A stretch of 64,000 nt of DNA from DASQBT01 sp963782495 (GCA_963782495.1 CAWAJU010000003.1:62001-126000), one strand, 5' to 3'. Shown: positions 33,884 through 42,980, numbered from the stretch's first letter. The notes: generated by a model from the sequence alone, not told the origin. Numbers and translations: made by a program.

Positions 33884-34432
33884 GTGCGACGCCTGTGGCC
33901 CCTTTGGACTATCGTCCTGGTTCTCGCGTCCTGCGCCCAAGCGCCCAAGCCGCCTGACATTCCGGCCGGGCGGTATGGCGAAACCGTCAGCCTTTCCGGC
34001 CGGGTCGCGGTACGACAGGAAGACAAGAGCTTCTCGGGCCAATTTCAGTGGGTGTCCAGGGACGGGGTGGACGAGATTCTTCTCTCTGATCCCCTCGGCC
34101 AGGGCGTGGCCAAAATTGTCCGCAATGCCCATGAAACGATGTTGCAATTGCCAGATGGCCGCAAGGAGACCGCGCCCGATGCAGACGCGCTGACCGAAAA
34201 GCTGCTGGGCTTTCCCTTGCCTTTGGGTGGCATGGGCTACTGGATTCTGGCCCGCCCCGATCCCGCTCGCCCTCACCAACTGACCAATGATGATCAGGGT
34301 CAGGTCGAGCGGATTGTGCAGGACGGCTGGAAGATCGACTACCGGAGCTACGCCGAGGGTAAGCCCAGGAAACTCTCAATCGCTCGACCGGACCTCGAGA
34401 TCAAATTGATTGTTGATCACTGGGGGCAGTGA
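33884..34432 (+). CDS. lolB: Outer-membrane lipoprotein receptor LolB
   Basis: A 182-aa lipoprotein starting at a GTG 3 bp after the TPR gene. The lipobox LASC puts the acylated Cys at residue 17. LolB receives lipoproteins from LolA and inserts them in the outer membrane. Family blocks include LSGRVAVRQEDKSFSGQFQW (about 36-55) and the IVQDGWKIDY strand (about 145-154). It overlaps ispE at TGATG, the standard lolB-ispE coupling. Confidence 0.93.
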   Translation: MRRLWPLWTIVLVLASCAQAPKPPDIPAGRYGETVSLSGRVAVRQEDKSFSGQFQWVSRDGVDEILLSDPLGQGVAKIVRNAHETMLQLPDGRKETAPDADALTEKLLGFPLPLGGMGYWILARPDPARPHQLTNDDQGQVERIVQDGWKIDYRSYAEGKPRKLSIARPDLEIKLIVDHWGQ

Positions 34433-35262
34433 TGGGGGCTTATCCCGCGCCTGCCAAGCTGAATCTGTTTTTGCACGTGGTGGGCCGCCGCCCTGACGGA
34501 TATCACCTGCTGCAGACCGTGTTCCGCTTCATCGATTATGGCGACGTGGTTCACCTGACTCTGCGCGAGGATGGGCGCATCGTCCGTCTGCATGAACTTC
34601 CGGGTGTAACGGAAGACCAGGACTTGACCATCCGCGCCGCCCGCCTGCTGCAGGCCGTGGCTGGAGCGAAATTCGGGGTCGACATCCGCCTGGAAAAGCG
34701 CCTGCCCCAAGGAGGCGGGCTGGGCGGGGGGAGCTCCGATGCGGCCACTGTGCTATTGGCGCTCAATCGCCTATGGAGGCTTGACTGGTCCCGAGCCAAG
34801 CTGGAGGAGTTGGCCCTGTCGCTGGGAGCGGATGTGCCGGTGTTCATTTTCGGCCAGTCCGCGTTTGCCGAAGGGGTGGGGGAAAAGCTCAGGCCGTGTG
34901 CCTTGCCGGCGGCCTGGTATGTGGTATTGACGCCGAAAGCAAGCATCTCCACAGCCGAGGTTTTCGGCGCGGCGGAATTGACACGTTACACGCCGCCCAT
35001 CACAATAGCGGACTTTTCTGCCGGACTCGGCCGCAACGATTTGGAGCCAATCGTGCGTTGCCGCAGCCCGGAGGTTGCACGCTGTTTGGATTGGCTGAAG
35101 ATGCATGGCGATGCCCGTATGACGGGGTCCGGAGCCTGCGGGTTCGTGGCGGTGCCGGATCGGGCGGCGGCGCAGCGAATTCTGGATGGTTTGCCGGAAG
35201 ATATGCGAGGGTTTATTGCGGCTGGTTTGGACAGGCACCCCCTGTACGATCTGGCAGCTTGA
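34432..35262 (+). CDS. ispE: 4-diphosphocytidyl-2-C-methyl-D-erythritol kinase IspE
   Basis: A 276-aa GHMP kinase of the MEP isoprenoid pathway. It shows the substrate motif PAPAKLNLFLHVVGRRPDGYH (about 5-25), the ATP loop PQGGGLGGGSSDAA (about 90-103) and the C-terminal TGSGACGF. The ATG at 34432 overlaps the lolB stop; a GTG one codon upstream is an alternative start. It is followed by tRNA-Gln, as in other betaproteobacteria. Confidence 0.96.
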   Translation: MGAYPAPAKLNLFLHVVGRRPDGYHLLQTVFRFIDYGDVVHLTLREDGRIVRLHELPGVTEDQDLTIRAARLLQAVAGAKFGVDIRLEKRLPQGGGLGGGSSDAATVLLALNRLWRLDWSRAKLEELALSLGADVPVFIFGQSAFAEGVGEKLRPCALPAAWYVVLTPKASISTAEVFGAAELTRYTPPITIADFSAGLGRNDLEPIVRCRSPEVARCLDWLKMHGDARMTGSGACGFVAVPDRAAAQRILDGLPEDMRGFIAAGLDRHPLYDLAA

Positions 35263-35290
35263 GGCGGTAACACGATGGGGACCGCTTCGT

Positions 35291-35365
35291 AGGGGAGTCG
35301 CCAAGTGGTAAGGCATCGGATTTTGATTCCGACATTCGCAGGTTCGATCCCTGCCTCCCCTGCCA
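35291..35365 (+). tRNA. tRNA-Gln (TTG)
   Basis: A 75-nt cloverleaf. The acceptor AGGGGAG pairs perfectly with CTCCCCT, the anticodon stem TCGGA/TCCGA encloses anticodon TTG at 35323-35325, and the T arm GCAGG-TTCGATC-CCTGC is complete. CCA is encoded. Confidence 0.97.
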
Positions 35366-35378
35366 ATAATTGACGTGA

Positions 35379-35403
35379 AATAGCCGCAGACCGCGCGGCT
35401 ATT
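35379..35403 (+). terminator. Hairpin after tRNA-Gln
   Basis: AATAGCCGC (35379-35387) and GCGGCTATT (35395-35403) form a perfect 9-bp stem with a 7-nt loop, followed by TCATTTAT. It is likely a terminator or processing element for the ispE–tRNA-Gln transcript before prs. Confidence 0.6.
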
Positions 35404-35523
35404 TCATTTATGCAACCGCCTTGTGGCGGCGCACAACGACCTTCTTGCCCACTTGGTGGAGAGGGTTGGGATGGGAAGAACGGACAACTAACGCTGTCCG
35501 TCTTATCGCGCTCGGAGTGGACC

Positions 35524-36474
35524 GTGGCCTTCAACAATCTGACCGTATTTACCGGAAATGCCCATCCGCAGCTCGCGGGGGATGTGGTACGCCACCTCAA
35601 TTTGCATTTAGGGCGGGCATCGGTCGGCCGTTTCTCGGATGGTGAAGTGGCGGTGGAAATCCTGGAGAACGTGCGCGGCCACGACGTGTTTGTGCTGCAA
35701 TCCACCTGCATGCCCACCAACGACACCCTGATGGAAATCATGGTCATCGTGGATGCGCTACGGCGCGCCTCCGCCGGACGAATCACCGCGGCGATCCCGT
35801 ATTTTGGCTATGCCCGCCAGGATCGCCGCACCCGTTCCGCGCGCGTGCCAATTACCGCCAAGGTGGTCGCCAACATGCTGCAAGGCGTGGGGGTGGACCG
35901 GATGCTGACCATGGATCTTCACTCGGACCAGATTCAGGGCTTTTTCGACATCCCGGTGGACAACGTGTATTCCAGCCCGATTCTGCTCGGGGATATCTGG
36001 CGTCATGATCACCAGAACCTGATGGTGGTGTCGCCCGACGTGGGCGGCGTGGTGCGCGCCCGCGCCATCGCCAAGCGGCTGGAATGCGATCTGGCGATTA
36101 TCGACAAACGGCGGCCCAAGCCCAATGTGGCGAAGGTGATGAATATTATCGGTGATGTGCGTGGCCGCACCTGCATCATCATGGACGACTTGGTGGATAC
36201 GGCCAATACGCTGTGCGAAGCGGCCCAGGCCCTGAAGGACCACGGCGCGTCCAAGGTTGTGGCCTATTGCACCCATGCCGTGCTGTCCGGAGGCGCGGTT
36301 GCGCGGGTTTCGGGATCGGCCCTGGACGAACTGGTGATCACCGACACCATCCCGCTTAGCGAGGACGGCAAGGCGTGCAACAAGATCCGCCAGTTGTCGG
36401 TTGCAGGGCTGCTGGCGGAAACCATACGCCGCATCAGTAATGAGGATTCAGTGAGTTCGCTCTTTATCGAGTGA
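35524..36474 (+). CDS. prs: Ribose-phosphate pyrophosphokinase
   Basis: A 316-aa class I PRPP synthase, making PRPP from ribose 5-phosphate and ATP for nucleotide, histidine and tryptophan synthesis. The start is a GTG (reading MAFNNLTVFTGNAHP) with CGGAG nine bases upstream; the open frame continues further upstream but lacks family similarity there. Key motifs are the flexible-loop region YARQDRRTR (about 95-103), the metal-binding DLHSDQIQGFFD (about 129-140) and the PRPP loop IMDDLVDTANTL (about 219-230). Confidence 0.96.
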   Translation: MAFNNLTVFTGNAHPQLAGDVVRHLNLHLGRASVGRFSDGEVAVEILENVRGHDVFVLQSTCMPTNDTLMEIMVIVDALRRASAGRITAAIPYFGYARQDRRTRSARVPITAKVVANMLQGVGVDRMLTMDLHSDQIQGFFDIPVDNVYSSPILLGDIWRHDHQNLMVVSPDVGGVVRARAIAKRLECDLAIIDKRRPKPNVAKVMNIIGDVRGRTCIIMDDLVDTANTLCEAAQALKDHGASKVVAYCTHAVLSGGAVARVSGSALDELVITDTIPLSEDGKACNKIRQLSVAGLLAETIRRISNEDSVSSLFIE

Positions 36475-36571
36475 GCACGTTGTCGGTCTGCCACCTGGAA
36501 GCGGGCAGGACGACGTTAATAACAGGCTTCCGACCTTCTGGTCGCGGAAGGTAATGTTTGAGGGAATCATC

Positions 36572-37204
36572 ATGCAAATCGAAGTCAACGCCAAAAAACG
36601 TGACGCGCAAGGATCGGGTGCGAGCCGCCGCCTGCGTCGCGCTGGTCTGGTGCCGGGTGTGTTATACGGGGGCGACAAGCCTGCCGAAAGCATCGTGCTG
36701 AACCACAAGGATCTGTTCCTGCAAGTTCGTCAGGAGGCTTTTCATTCCTCCATCCTGTCGTTGAAATTGGAACAGGGTAACGAAATGGCCCTGCTGCGGG
36801 ATCTTCAATGGCATCCCTTCAAGCAGCAGATCCTGCATGCGGATTTTCAGCGCGTGGACAAGAGCCACAAGATCCATATCAAGGTGCCGCTGCATTTCGC
36901 CAACCAGGAAACTTCTCCCGGGGTGAAACTGGGCCATGGCCTGGTCAGCCACGTGATCACCGAGTTGGACGTGGAATGTCTGCCCGGCAACCTGCCCGAG
37001 TTCATCGAAGTGGACCTGGGAGAAATGCAGCTCGGCCAGTCGATCCACGTCAATGACCTCAAGCTGGGCGAAGGAGTAGAAGCCGTCGCCCACCTCAAGG
37101 CGGAAAACCCGGTGGTCGCGGTAATTACTCCGCCCAAGGTTGTTGCTGAAGAGACGCCCGCGGCCGGCGCCGCAGCGCCCGCCGCCACTCCGCCAGCCGC
37201 CTGA
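36572..37204 (+). CDS. rplY: 50S ribosomal protein L25 (CTC form)
   Basis: A 210-aa L25/general stress protein CTC: an N-terminal 5S rRNA-binding L25 domain (about 1-95) and a C-terminal TL5-type beta domain (about 98-185), ending in an Ala/Pro-rich tail. The start ATG (MQIEVNAKKRD) has GAGGGA upstream; an ATG six codons earlier is less well placed. It stands between prs and pth, the usual order. Confidence 0.95.
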   Translation: MQIEVNAKKRDAQGSGASRRLRRAGLVPGVLYGGDKPAESIVLNHKDLFLQVRQEAFHSSILSLKLEQGNEMALLRDLQWHPFKQQILHADFQRVDKSHKIHIKVPLHFANQETSPGVKLGHGLVSHVITELDVECLPGNLPEFIEVDLGEMQLGQSIHVNDLKLGEGVEAVAHLKAENPVVAVITPPKVVAEETPAAGAAAPAATPPAA

Positions 37205-37233
37205 TCGCTGCTGCGGTTACGCTGGCCCGGCCG

Positions 37234-37827
37234 GTGGCGGCATTGCGCCTGATCGCGGGGCTGGGCAATCCCGGCCCCGAGTATTCCGAGACCCGGCATA
37301 ACGCCGGGTTTTGGTTTGTGGACGCGTGTGCCAGAAAGTTGGGTGCCAAGTTGGCACCCGAGTCTCGGTTCTTCGGTGAGGCCACCCGGGTTCGTGCCGA
37401 GGGACATGAGTTGTGGTTGCTCAAGCCGCTCACTTTTATGAACCGCTCCGGCCACGCATTGGCCGCGTTGGCCCGGTTCTACAAGATCAGCCCGGAAGAG
37501 ATTCTGGTGGTACATGACGAACTGGACTTGCTGCCCGGCGAGATCCGGCTGAAACAGGGCGGGGGCAACGGCGGCCATAACGGCCTGAAAGACCTTGTCG
37601 CGCAATTAGGCAGTCCTGAGTTCTGGCGATTGAGGCTGGGCATAGGCCACCCGCGCAATCTGGGCGTGGCTCAGGACGTGGTGGATTTTGTCCTGCATCG
37701 GCCGCGGGCGCAGGAGCAGGAAGCGATTGAGATTGCCGTAACTCGCGGCCTGGATGAATTGCCCGACTTGATCCGTGGCAACTTCCCGGCCGCCATGAAG
37801 AGATTGCATACGAAAGCGAAACCATGA
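37234..37827 (+). CDS. pth: Peptidyl-tRNA hydrolase
   Basis: A 197-aa enzyme that recycles peptidyl-tRNAs released from stalled ribosomes. Active-site residues N12 (GLGNPGPEY), H22 (TRHNAGF) and D95 (VVHDELDL) are present, plus GGGNGGHNGLKD near 109-120. The start appears to be a GTG without a strong ribosome-binding site. The stop overlaps the ychF start by 4 bp. Confidence 0.95.
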   Translation: MAALRLIAGLGNPGPEYSETRHNAGFWFVDACARKLGAKLAPESRFFGEATRVRAEGHELWLLKPLTFMNRSGHALAALARFYKISPEEILVVHDELDLLPGEIRLKQGGGNGGHNGLKDLVAQLGSPEFWRLRLGIGHPRNLGVAQDVVDFVLHRPRAQEQEAIEIAVTRGLDELPDLIRGNFPAAMKRLHTKAKP

Positions 37828-38915
37828 GTCTGAAATGCGGCATTGTCGGTTTGCCCAATGTGGGCAAGTCCACCCTGTTCAATGCACTGACCCAGGCGGG
37901 CATCGCGGCGGAAAATTACCCGTTCTGTACCATCGAGCCCAATACCGGCATCGTGGAGGTGCCGGATCCGCGCATCGGCAAGCTGGCCGAAATTGTCAAA
38001 CCCGAGCGCGTGGTGCCTGCCATCGTCGAATTTGTCGATATTGCCGGGCTGGTCGCCGGGGCCAGCAAGGGGGAAGGCCTGGGCAATCAGTTTCTCGCCA
38101 CTATTCGCGAGACAGATGCGGTGGCCCATGTGGTGCGCTGCTTCCACAACGACAACGTCATACACGTGGCCGGCAAGGTCGATCCGCTGTCCGATCTCGA
38201 AACCATCAACACCGAGCTGGCGCTGGCCGACCTCACCGCGGTCGAAAAAGGCATGTTGCGCGCGAGCAAAAGTGCCCGCGCGGGGGACAAGGAAGCGCAG
38301 AAGCTCGTCACCGTGCTGGAGAAAGTGAGCGCTTGTCTTGATCAGGGCAAACCGGCCAGGGCCGCTGGTCTCGACGAGGAACAGGCCGCGCTGCTCAAGC
38401 CACTGTTCCTGCTCACCGCAAAGCCGGTCCTATATATCGCCAACGTCGACGAGGAAGGCTTTCACGACAATCCACTGCTCGACGCGCTACGCGTGCGCGC
38501 AGCAGAAGAGCGTGCTCCGGTGGTACCAGTATGTGCGGCGCTGGAAGCGGAGTTGCAGGAATTATCGCCTGAGGAACGGATGGAATACCTCAAGGAACTG
38601 GGCTGGGACGAGCCCGGCCTTAATCGCCTGATCCGTGCGACCTACGACTTGCTGGGCTTGCAAACCTACTTCACCGCCGGGGTCAAGGAGGTGCGCGCCT
38701 GGACCATCCACAAGGGCGACACTGCGCCCCAGGCCGCCGGCGTCATTCACACCGATTTCGAACGCGGCTTCATTCGCGCCCAGACCATTTCCTTCGAGGA
38801 CTTCATCGCCTGCAAGGGTGAGCACGGCGCCAAGGAAGCGGGCAAGATGCGCGCAGAGGGCAAGGACTACGTGGTCAAGGATGGCGATGTGATGAATTTT
38901 CTCTTCAACGTCTGA
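37824..38915 (+). CDS. ychF: Redox-regulated ATPase YchF
   Basis: A 363-aa Obg-family P-loop protein, which in known members prefers ATP and binds ribosomes. G1 GLPNVGKS is at 9-16, with VDIAGLV near 71-77 as G3, a coiled-coil insertion (about 130-170) and a C-terminal TGS domain (about 280-363, with GVKEVRAWTIHKGDTAP). It overlaps pth by ATGA. It ends the prs-rplY-pth-ychF run. Confidence 0.97.
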   Translation: MSLKCGIVGLPNVGKSTLFNALTQAGIAAENYPFCTIEPNTGIVEVPDPRIGKLAEIVKPERVVPAIVEFVDIAGLVAGASKGEGLGNQFLATIRETDAVAHVVRCFHNDNVIHVAGKVDPLSDLETINTELALADLTAVEKGMLRASKSARAGDKEAQKLVTVLEKVSACLDQGKPARAAGLDEEQAALLKPLFLLTAKPVLYIANVDEEGFHDNPLLDALRVRAAEERAPVVPVCAALEAELQELSPEERMEYLKELGWDEPGLNRLIRATYDLLGLQTYFTAGVKEVRAWTIHKGDTAPQAAGVIHTDFERGFIRAQTISFEDFIACKGEHGAKEAGKMRAEGKDYVVKDGDVMNFLFNV

Positions 38916-39091
38916 GCATCGAACCACTGGGAACACGAGAAGTTCCTGGGGGTCGAAGCCAGCCTGGCCTTACGCTGCGGGTGAGTGGAGCCTTTTGCTT
39001 GGCGTCAGTTGTATTCCCTGGTGTGGTGCGTGCCGTTTGCAGCTCGACTGCCGAATTTAGGCGACGTTGTCAAACTCCCCAGCTCAAGGGT

Positions 39092-39120
39092 TTGACACCC
39101 TGTCGGGAAACCGCGATAAT
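39092..39120 (+). promoter_or_regulatory. Strong sigma70-type promoter for the tRNA–tuf operon
   Basis: A perfect -35 TTGACA (39092-39097) and a -10 GATAAT (39115-39120) are separated by exactly 17 bp. The tRNA-Tyr gene begins 16 bp beyond the -10 box, so the processed leader is very short. Confidence 0.85.
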
Positions 39121-39135
39121 CTCGCGCTTTCGTTC

Positions 39136-39220
39136 GGTGGGGTTCCCGAGCGGTCAAAGGGATCAGACTGTAAATCTGACGGCTCTGCCTTCGAAGGTTC
39201 GAATCCTTCCCCCACCACCA
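39136..39220 (+). tRNA. tRNA-Tyr (GTA)
   Basis: An 85-nt class II tRNA with a long variable arm. Acceptor GGTGGGG pairs with CCCCACC, the anticodon stem is TCAGA/TCTGA, the anticodon GTA is at 39170-39172, and the T arm GAAGG-TTCGAAT-CCTTC and CCA end are encoded. Confidence 0.97.
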
Positions 39221-39266
39221 GCATTTTGCTTGGGTTTTGGCAGTAGGAGTTGGGCGGCAGGTTAGG

Positions 39267-39340
<74 letters not shown>

Positions 39341-39377
39341 GGATTATGTGTTGCAACCGTCCGCATGGGCGGCAAGC

Positions 39378-39452
39378 GCCCATGTAGCTCAGTGGCAGAG
39401 CACTCCCTTGGTAAGGGAGAGGTCGGCAGTTCAATCCTGCCCATGGGCACCA
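39378..39452 (+). tRNA. tRNA-Thr (GGT)
   Basis: A 75-nt cloverleaf. Acceptor GCCCATG pairs perfectly with CATGGGC, the anticodon stem is CTCCC/GGGAG, the anticodon GGT is at 39420-39422, and CCA is encoded. It is followed after 39 bp by tuf, the conserved tyrT-glyT-thrT-tuf arrangement. Confidence 0.97.
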
Positions 39453-39491
39453 GGTTAATTATGTATGTGAGCAAGCGTAAGGGGTGAGGCG

Positions 39492-40682
39492 ATGTCCAAG
39501 GAAAAATTTGAACGCACGAAACCGCACGTGAACGTGGGGACGATTGGTCACGTGGACCATGGCAAGACCACATTGACGGCGGCGATTACCCACATAATGT
39601 CGAAGAAGTTTGGTGGTTTGGCGAAGAACTATGCCGACATTGACTCGGCGCCTGAAGAGAAGGCGCGCGGCATCACCATCAACACTGCGCACGTCGAGTA
39701 CGAGACCGAGAAGCGGCACTACGCCCACGTTGACTGTCCGGGGCACGCTGACTACGTCAAGAACATGATCACGGGTGCGGCCCAGATGGACGGTGCCATA
39801 CTGGTTGTGTCGGCGGCTGACGGTCCCATGCCCCAGACCCGCGAGCACATTCTGCTGGCCCGCCAGGTTGGCGTGCCCTACATTGTCGTCTACATGAACA
39901 AGGCCGACATGGTCGACGACGCCGAACTGCTCGAATTGGTCGAAATGGAAGTGCGCGAATTGCTGTCCAAGTACGACTTTCCGGGGGACGACACCCCCAT
40001 TGTCATTGGCTCGGCGCTCAAGGCCTTGGAAGGTGACCAGAGCGACATTGGTGAGCCCTCCATCTTCAAGCTCGCTGCAGCGCTGGACTCCTACATACCG
40101 CAGCCCGAGCGCGCCATTGACCAGCCCTTTCTGATGCCGGTCGAGGACGTCTTCTCCATCTCCGGGCGCGGCACCGTCGTGACCGGGCGGGTTGAGCGCG
40201 GCATCATCAAGGTGGGTGAGGAAATTGAGATCGTGGGCATCCGTCCCACCGTCAAGACCACCTGTACCGGGGTTGAGATGTTCAGGAAGCTTCTGGACCA
40301 GGGCCAGGCCGGCGACAACGTAGGCGTGCTGCTGCGCGGCACCAAGCGTGAAGAAGTTGAGCGCGGCCAGGTGCTGGCCAAGCCGGGCTCGATCACCCCG
40401 CACACCAAGTTCACCGCCGAGATCTATGTTCTGTCCAAGGAAGAAGGCGGACGTCACACCCCGTTCTTCAACGGCTACCGTCCGCAGTTCTACTTCCGCA
40501 CCACCGACGTGACGGGTTCGATTGAACTGCCGGCCGGGACCGAGATGGTCATGCCCGGGGACAACATCAGCATTACCGTTGCCCTGATTGCGCCGATTGC
40601 CATGGAAGAAGGCCTGCGCTTTGCCATCCGCGAAGGCGGCCGTACCGTCGGCGCCGGCGTGGTCGCGAAAGTTATCGAGTAA
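39492..40682 (+). CDS. tuf: Elongation factor Tu, copy 1 (tRNA-linked)
   Basis: A 396-aa GTPase that delivers aminoacyl-tRNA to the ribosome. G1 GHVDHGKT is at 19-26, DCPGHADY near 81-88 and NKAD near 136-139. The protein is identical to the copy at 55940-57130. At DNA level I see only three differences (39860, 39872, 39920), all silent and within 61 bp, whereas the flanks are unrelated, which points to gene conversion. It is co-transcribed with the upstream tRNAs and probably with tRNA-Trp and secE downstream. Confidence 0.99.
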   Translation: MSKEKFERTKPHVNVGTIGHVDHGKTTLTAAITHIMSKKFGGLAKNYADIDSAPEEKARGITINTAHVEYETEKRHYAHVDCPGHADYVKNMITGAAQMDGAILVVSAADGPMPQTREHILLARQVGVPYIVVYMNKADMVDDAELLELVEMEVRELLSKYDFPGDDTPIVIGSALKALEGDQSDIGEPSIFKLAAALDSYIPQPERAIDQPFLMPVEDVFSISGRGTVVTGRVERGIIKVGEEIEIVGIRPTVKTTCTGVEMFRKLLDQGQAGDNVGVLLRGTKREEVERGQVLAKPGSITPHTKFTAEIYVLSKEEGGRHTPFFNGYRPQFYFRTTDVTGSIELPAGTEMVMPGDNISITVALIAPIAMEEGLRFAIREGGRTVGAGVVAKVIE

Positions 40683-40765
40683 GTAAAGTTAAAGAGTGGA
40701 GGATGAGGAGTGCGGGTTGAATCAATCCTGCACTTCGCACCGGGTCCTTACGCCACACGGAATAC

Positions 40766-40841
40766 AGGCCAGTAGCTCAATTGGCAGAGCGTCGGTCTCC
40801 AAAACCGAAGGTTGGGGGTTCGATTCCCTCCTGGCCTGCCA
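40766..40841 (+). tRNA. tRNA-Trp (CCA)
   Basis: A 76-nt cloverleaf. Acceptor AGGCCAG pairs perfectly with CTGGCCT, the anticodon stem is TCGGT/ACCGA, the anticodon CCA is at 40799-40801, and the 3' CCA is encoded. It sits between tuf and secE as in many proteobacteria. Confidence 0.97.
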
Positions 40842-40873
40842 AATTTGGAATGGATGAACCGGGTTGACCGGGA

Positions 40874-41218
40874 ATGATGGACAAAATCAAGCTGCTGTTG
40901 GCAGTGCTCTTTGCGGTGGCGGGTCTGGCGGGTTTTTATCTGCTGGCGGATTACCCCATGATTGTGCGGGTATTGTCGGTGTTGGGCGGATTCATTGCGG
41001 GCGGGGTCATGGGGCGCTTTACCGCCCCCGGCCAGCAGTTCGCCGGGTTCGCCCGGGAATCCTGGGTCGAAGCGGGCAAAGTTGTGTGGCCCACGCGCAA
41101 GGAAACCTTGCAGTCCACCGGCGTGGTGATGGCCTTCGTGTTGGCCATGGCGATATTTATGTGGCTGGTTGATTCCGGTCTGGGATGGGTAATGAAAATA
41201 GCCATGGGGCGGGGTTGA
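40874..41218 (+). CDS. secE: Preprotein translocase subunit SecE
   Basis: A 114-aa inner-membrane clamp of the SecYEG channel. Three hydrophobic segments (about 6-26, 30-46 and 83-108) match the three-helix proteobacterial form, and the amphipathic linker FARESWVEAGKVVWPTRKETLQ (about 59-80) is the conserved SecE hallmark. Two tandem ATGs (40874, 40877) are possible starts. nusG begins 2 bp downstream. Confidence 0.96.
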   Translation: MMDKIKLLLAVLFAVAGLAGFYLLADYPMIVRVLSVLGGFIAGGVMGRFTAPGQQFAGFARESWVEAGKVVWPTRKETLQSTGVVMAFVLAMAIFMWLVDSGLGWVMKIAMGRG

Positions 41219-41220
41219 AC

Positions 41221-41754
41221 ATGACGATGCGCTGGTATGTCGTCCATGCCTATTCAGGCTTCGAGAAAAGCGTCGCGCGTGCTCTCAAGGAGCGGATCGA
41301 GCGTGACGGAATGAAGGACCGCTTCGGCGAGATTCTCGTGCCGGTGGAAGAGGTCGTGGAAATGAAGGGCGGCCAGAAGGCCGTGTCCGAGCGCAAGTTT
41401 TTCCCCGGCTATGTCCTGGTGCAGATGGACATGGCCGATGACACCTGGCATCTGGTGAAAAGCACGCCGAAGGTGACCGGGTTTGTGGGCGGCAGCGCCA
41501 TGAAGCCGACACCGATTTCCGAGAAGGAAGTCCAGGCCATCATGGACCAGATGCGCGAAGGCGTGGAGAAGCCCAAGCCCAAGGTGTTGTTCGAGGTCGG
41601 CCAGGCGGTGCGCGTGATCGACGGGCCGTTCAACGACTTTCACGGCAATGTGGAAGAGGTGAACTACGACAAGAACAAACTGCGCGTGTCAGTCACCATA
41701 TTCGGGCGTGCCACCCCCGTGGAATTGGATTTCGGTCAGGTCGAGAAGGCCTGA
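41221..41754 (+). CDS. nusG: Transcription termination/antitermination protein NusG
   Basis: A 177-aa NusG from the ATG at 41221 (MTMRWYVVHAYSGFE), chosen because it begins right at the conserved NGN domain and follows secE by 2 bp. The NGN domain covers about 1-115 (KFFPGYVLVQM near 59-69) and the KOW domain about 122-177 (VRVIDGPFNDFHGNVEEV). It couples RNA polymerase to Rho or the ribosome. Confidence 0.98.
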   Translation: MTMRWYVVHAYSGFEKSVARALKERIERDGMKDRFGEILVPVEEVVEMKGGQKAVSERKFFPGYVLVQMDMADDTWHLVKSTPKVTGFVGGSAMKPTPISEKEVQAIMDQMREGVEKPKPKVLFEVGQAVRVIDGPFNDFHGNVEEVNYDKNKLRVSVTIFGRATPVELDFGQVEKA

Positions 41755-41847
41755 CCATCCGGCTTGCCCCGCACGCGGGCCGGTAAATGAGGAGCGCAAG
41801 TAGGCAAGGCCGAACGCGCGTTGGTACTCACTTAAACAGGAGCCATC

Positions 41848-42276
41848 ATGGCAAAGAAAGTAGTCGGCTATATCAAGCTGCAAGTCCCGGCCGGGAAGGC
41901 CAATCCTTCGCCGCCTATCGGCCCGGCACTGGGTCAGCGCGGCCTCAACATCATGGAATTCTGCAAGACATTCAATGCCAAGACCCAGGGCATGGAACCA
42001 GGCTTGCCGGTACCGGTGGTGATCACTGCCTACGCGGACAAGAGTTTCACCTTCGTGATGAAGACGCCGCCCGCCACGGTTCTCATCAAGAAGGCCATCA
42101 AACTGGACAAGGGATCGGCCAAGCCCCATACCGATAAAGTGGGCAAGATCTCCCGCGCCCAGCTTGAGGAAATCGCCAAGATGAAAATGCCGGATCTGAC
42201 GGCCGCTGACATGGATGCAGCCGTGCGTACCATAGCCGGCTCCGCCCGATCCATGGGCGTGGATGCGGAGGTTTGA
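41848..42276 (+). CDS. rplK: 50S ribosomal protein L11
   Basis: A 142-aa L11, the GTPase-associated-centre protein bound to 23S rRNA. The Pro-rich N-terminal part (QVPAGKANPSPPIGPALGQRG, about 11-31) contacts the stringent-factor/thiostrepton site region. A CAGGAG ribosome-binding site precedes the ATG. rplA begins 2 bp after its stop. Confidence 0.98.
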   Translation: MAKKVVGYIKLQVPAGKANPSPPIGPALGQRGLNIMEFCKTFNAKTQGMEPGLPVPVVITAYADKSFTFVMKTPPATVLIKKAIKLDKGSAKPHTDKVGKISRAQLEEIAKMKMPDLTAADMDAAVRTIAGSARSMGVDAEV

Positions 42277-42278
42277 TC

Positions 42279-42971
42279 ATGGGCATGTCCAAGCGTTTGC
42301 AAGCCATCAAGAGCAAGATTGACCGGAGCAAGTCCTATCCCGTGATGGAAGCCCTGCAGTTGGTCAAGGAAACCGCCACCGCCAAATTCGACGAATCGGT
42401 CGACGTGGCTGTCAATCTGGGCATCGATGCGCGCAAGTCCGATCAGATGGTGCGTGGTTCGGTGGTGCTGCCCAAGGGTACCGGCAAAAGCGTGCGAGTT
42501 GCCGTGTTTGCCCAGGGTGCCAACGCCGAGGCGGCCAGGGCTGCCGGAGCCGACATCGTCGGATTCGAGGATCTGGCAGCCGATGTCAAGGCCGGAAAGA
42601 TGGATTTCGATGTGGTGATCGCCACGCCGGACGCGATGCGGGTGGTCGGTCAACTGGGCCAGATTCTGGGTCCGCGCGGCCTGATGCCCAATCCCAAGGT
42701 GGGCACCGTGACGCCGAATGTGAGCGAAGCGGTGAAGAACGCCAGGGCCGGCCAGGTTCAATACCGCACCGACAAGGCCGGCATTGTTCACTGCACGATC
42801 GGGCGCGCTTCATTTGCCGCCGACGACTTGAAAGTGAACCTGCAGGCATTGGTCGAGGCCCTGCAAAAGGCCAAGCCCACGGCTTCCAAGGGCATATATC
42901 TCAGAAAGATGTCCGTCTCCAGCACCATGGGAGTGGGCATACGGGTCGATCAGGCCAGCCTCGCCGGCTGA
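42279..42971 (+). CDS. rplA: 50S ribosomal protein L1
   Basis: A 230-aa L1-stalk protein from the ATG at 42279, with GGAGG ending 7 bp upstream; the ATG two codons later is the alternative. Family blocks: DVAVNLGIDARKSDQMVRG (about 37-55) and GPRGLMPNPKVGTV (about 130-143). In E. coli L1 represses the rplKA mRNA; a similar target could lie in the rplK leader here. A large hairpin follows directly. Confidence 0.98.
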   Translation: MGMSKRLQAIKSKIDRSKSYPVMEALQLVKETATAKFDESVDVAVNLGIDARKSDQMVRGSVVLPKGTGKSVRVAVFAQGANAEAARAAGADIVGFEDLAADVKAGKMDFDVVIATPDAMRVVGQLGQILGPRGLMPNPKVGTVTPNVSEAVKNARAGQVQYRTDKAGIVHCTIGRASFAADDLKVNLQALVEALQKAKPTASKGIYLRKMSVSSTMGVGIRVDQASLAG

Positions 42972-42980
42972 TCGGGGTGT

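Noticed and set aside
40710..40738. Imperfect hairpin between tuf copy 1 and tRNA-Trp as a terminator
   Set aside because: The stem has a bulge and G-T pairs and there is no T run after it; more likely processing or chance.
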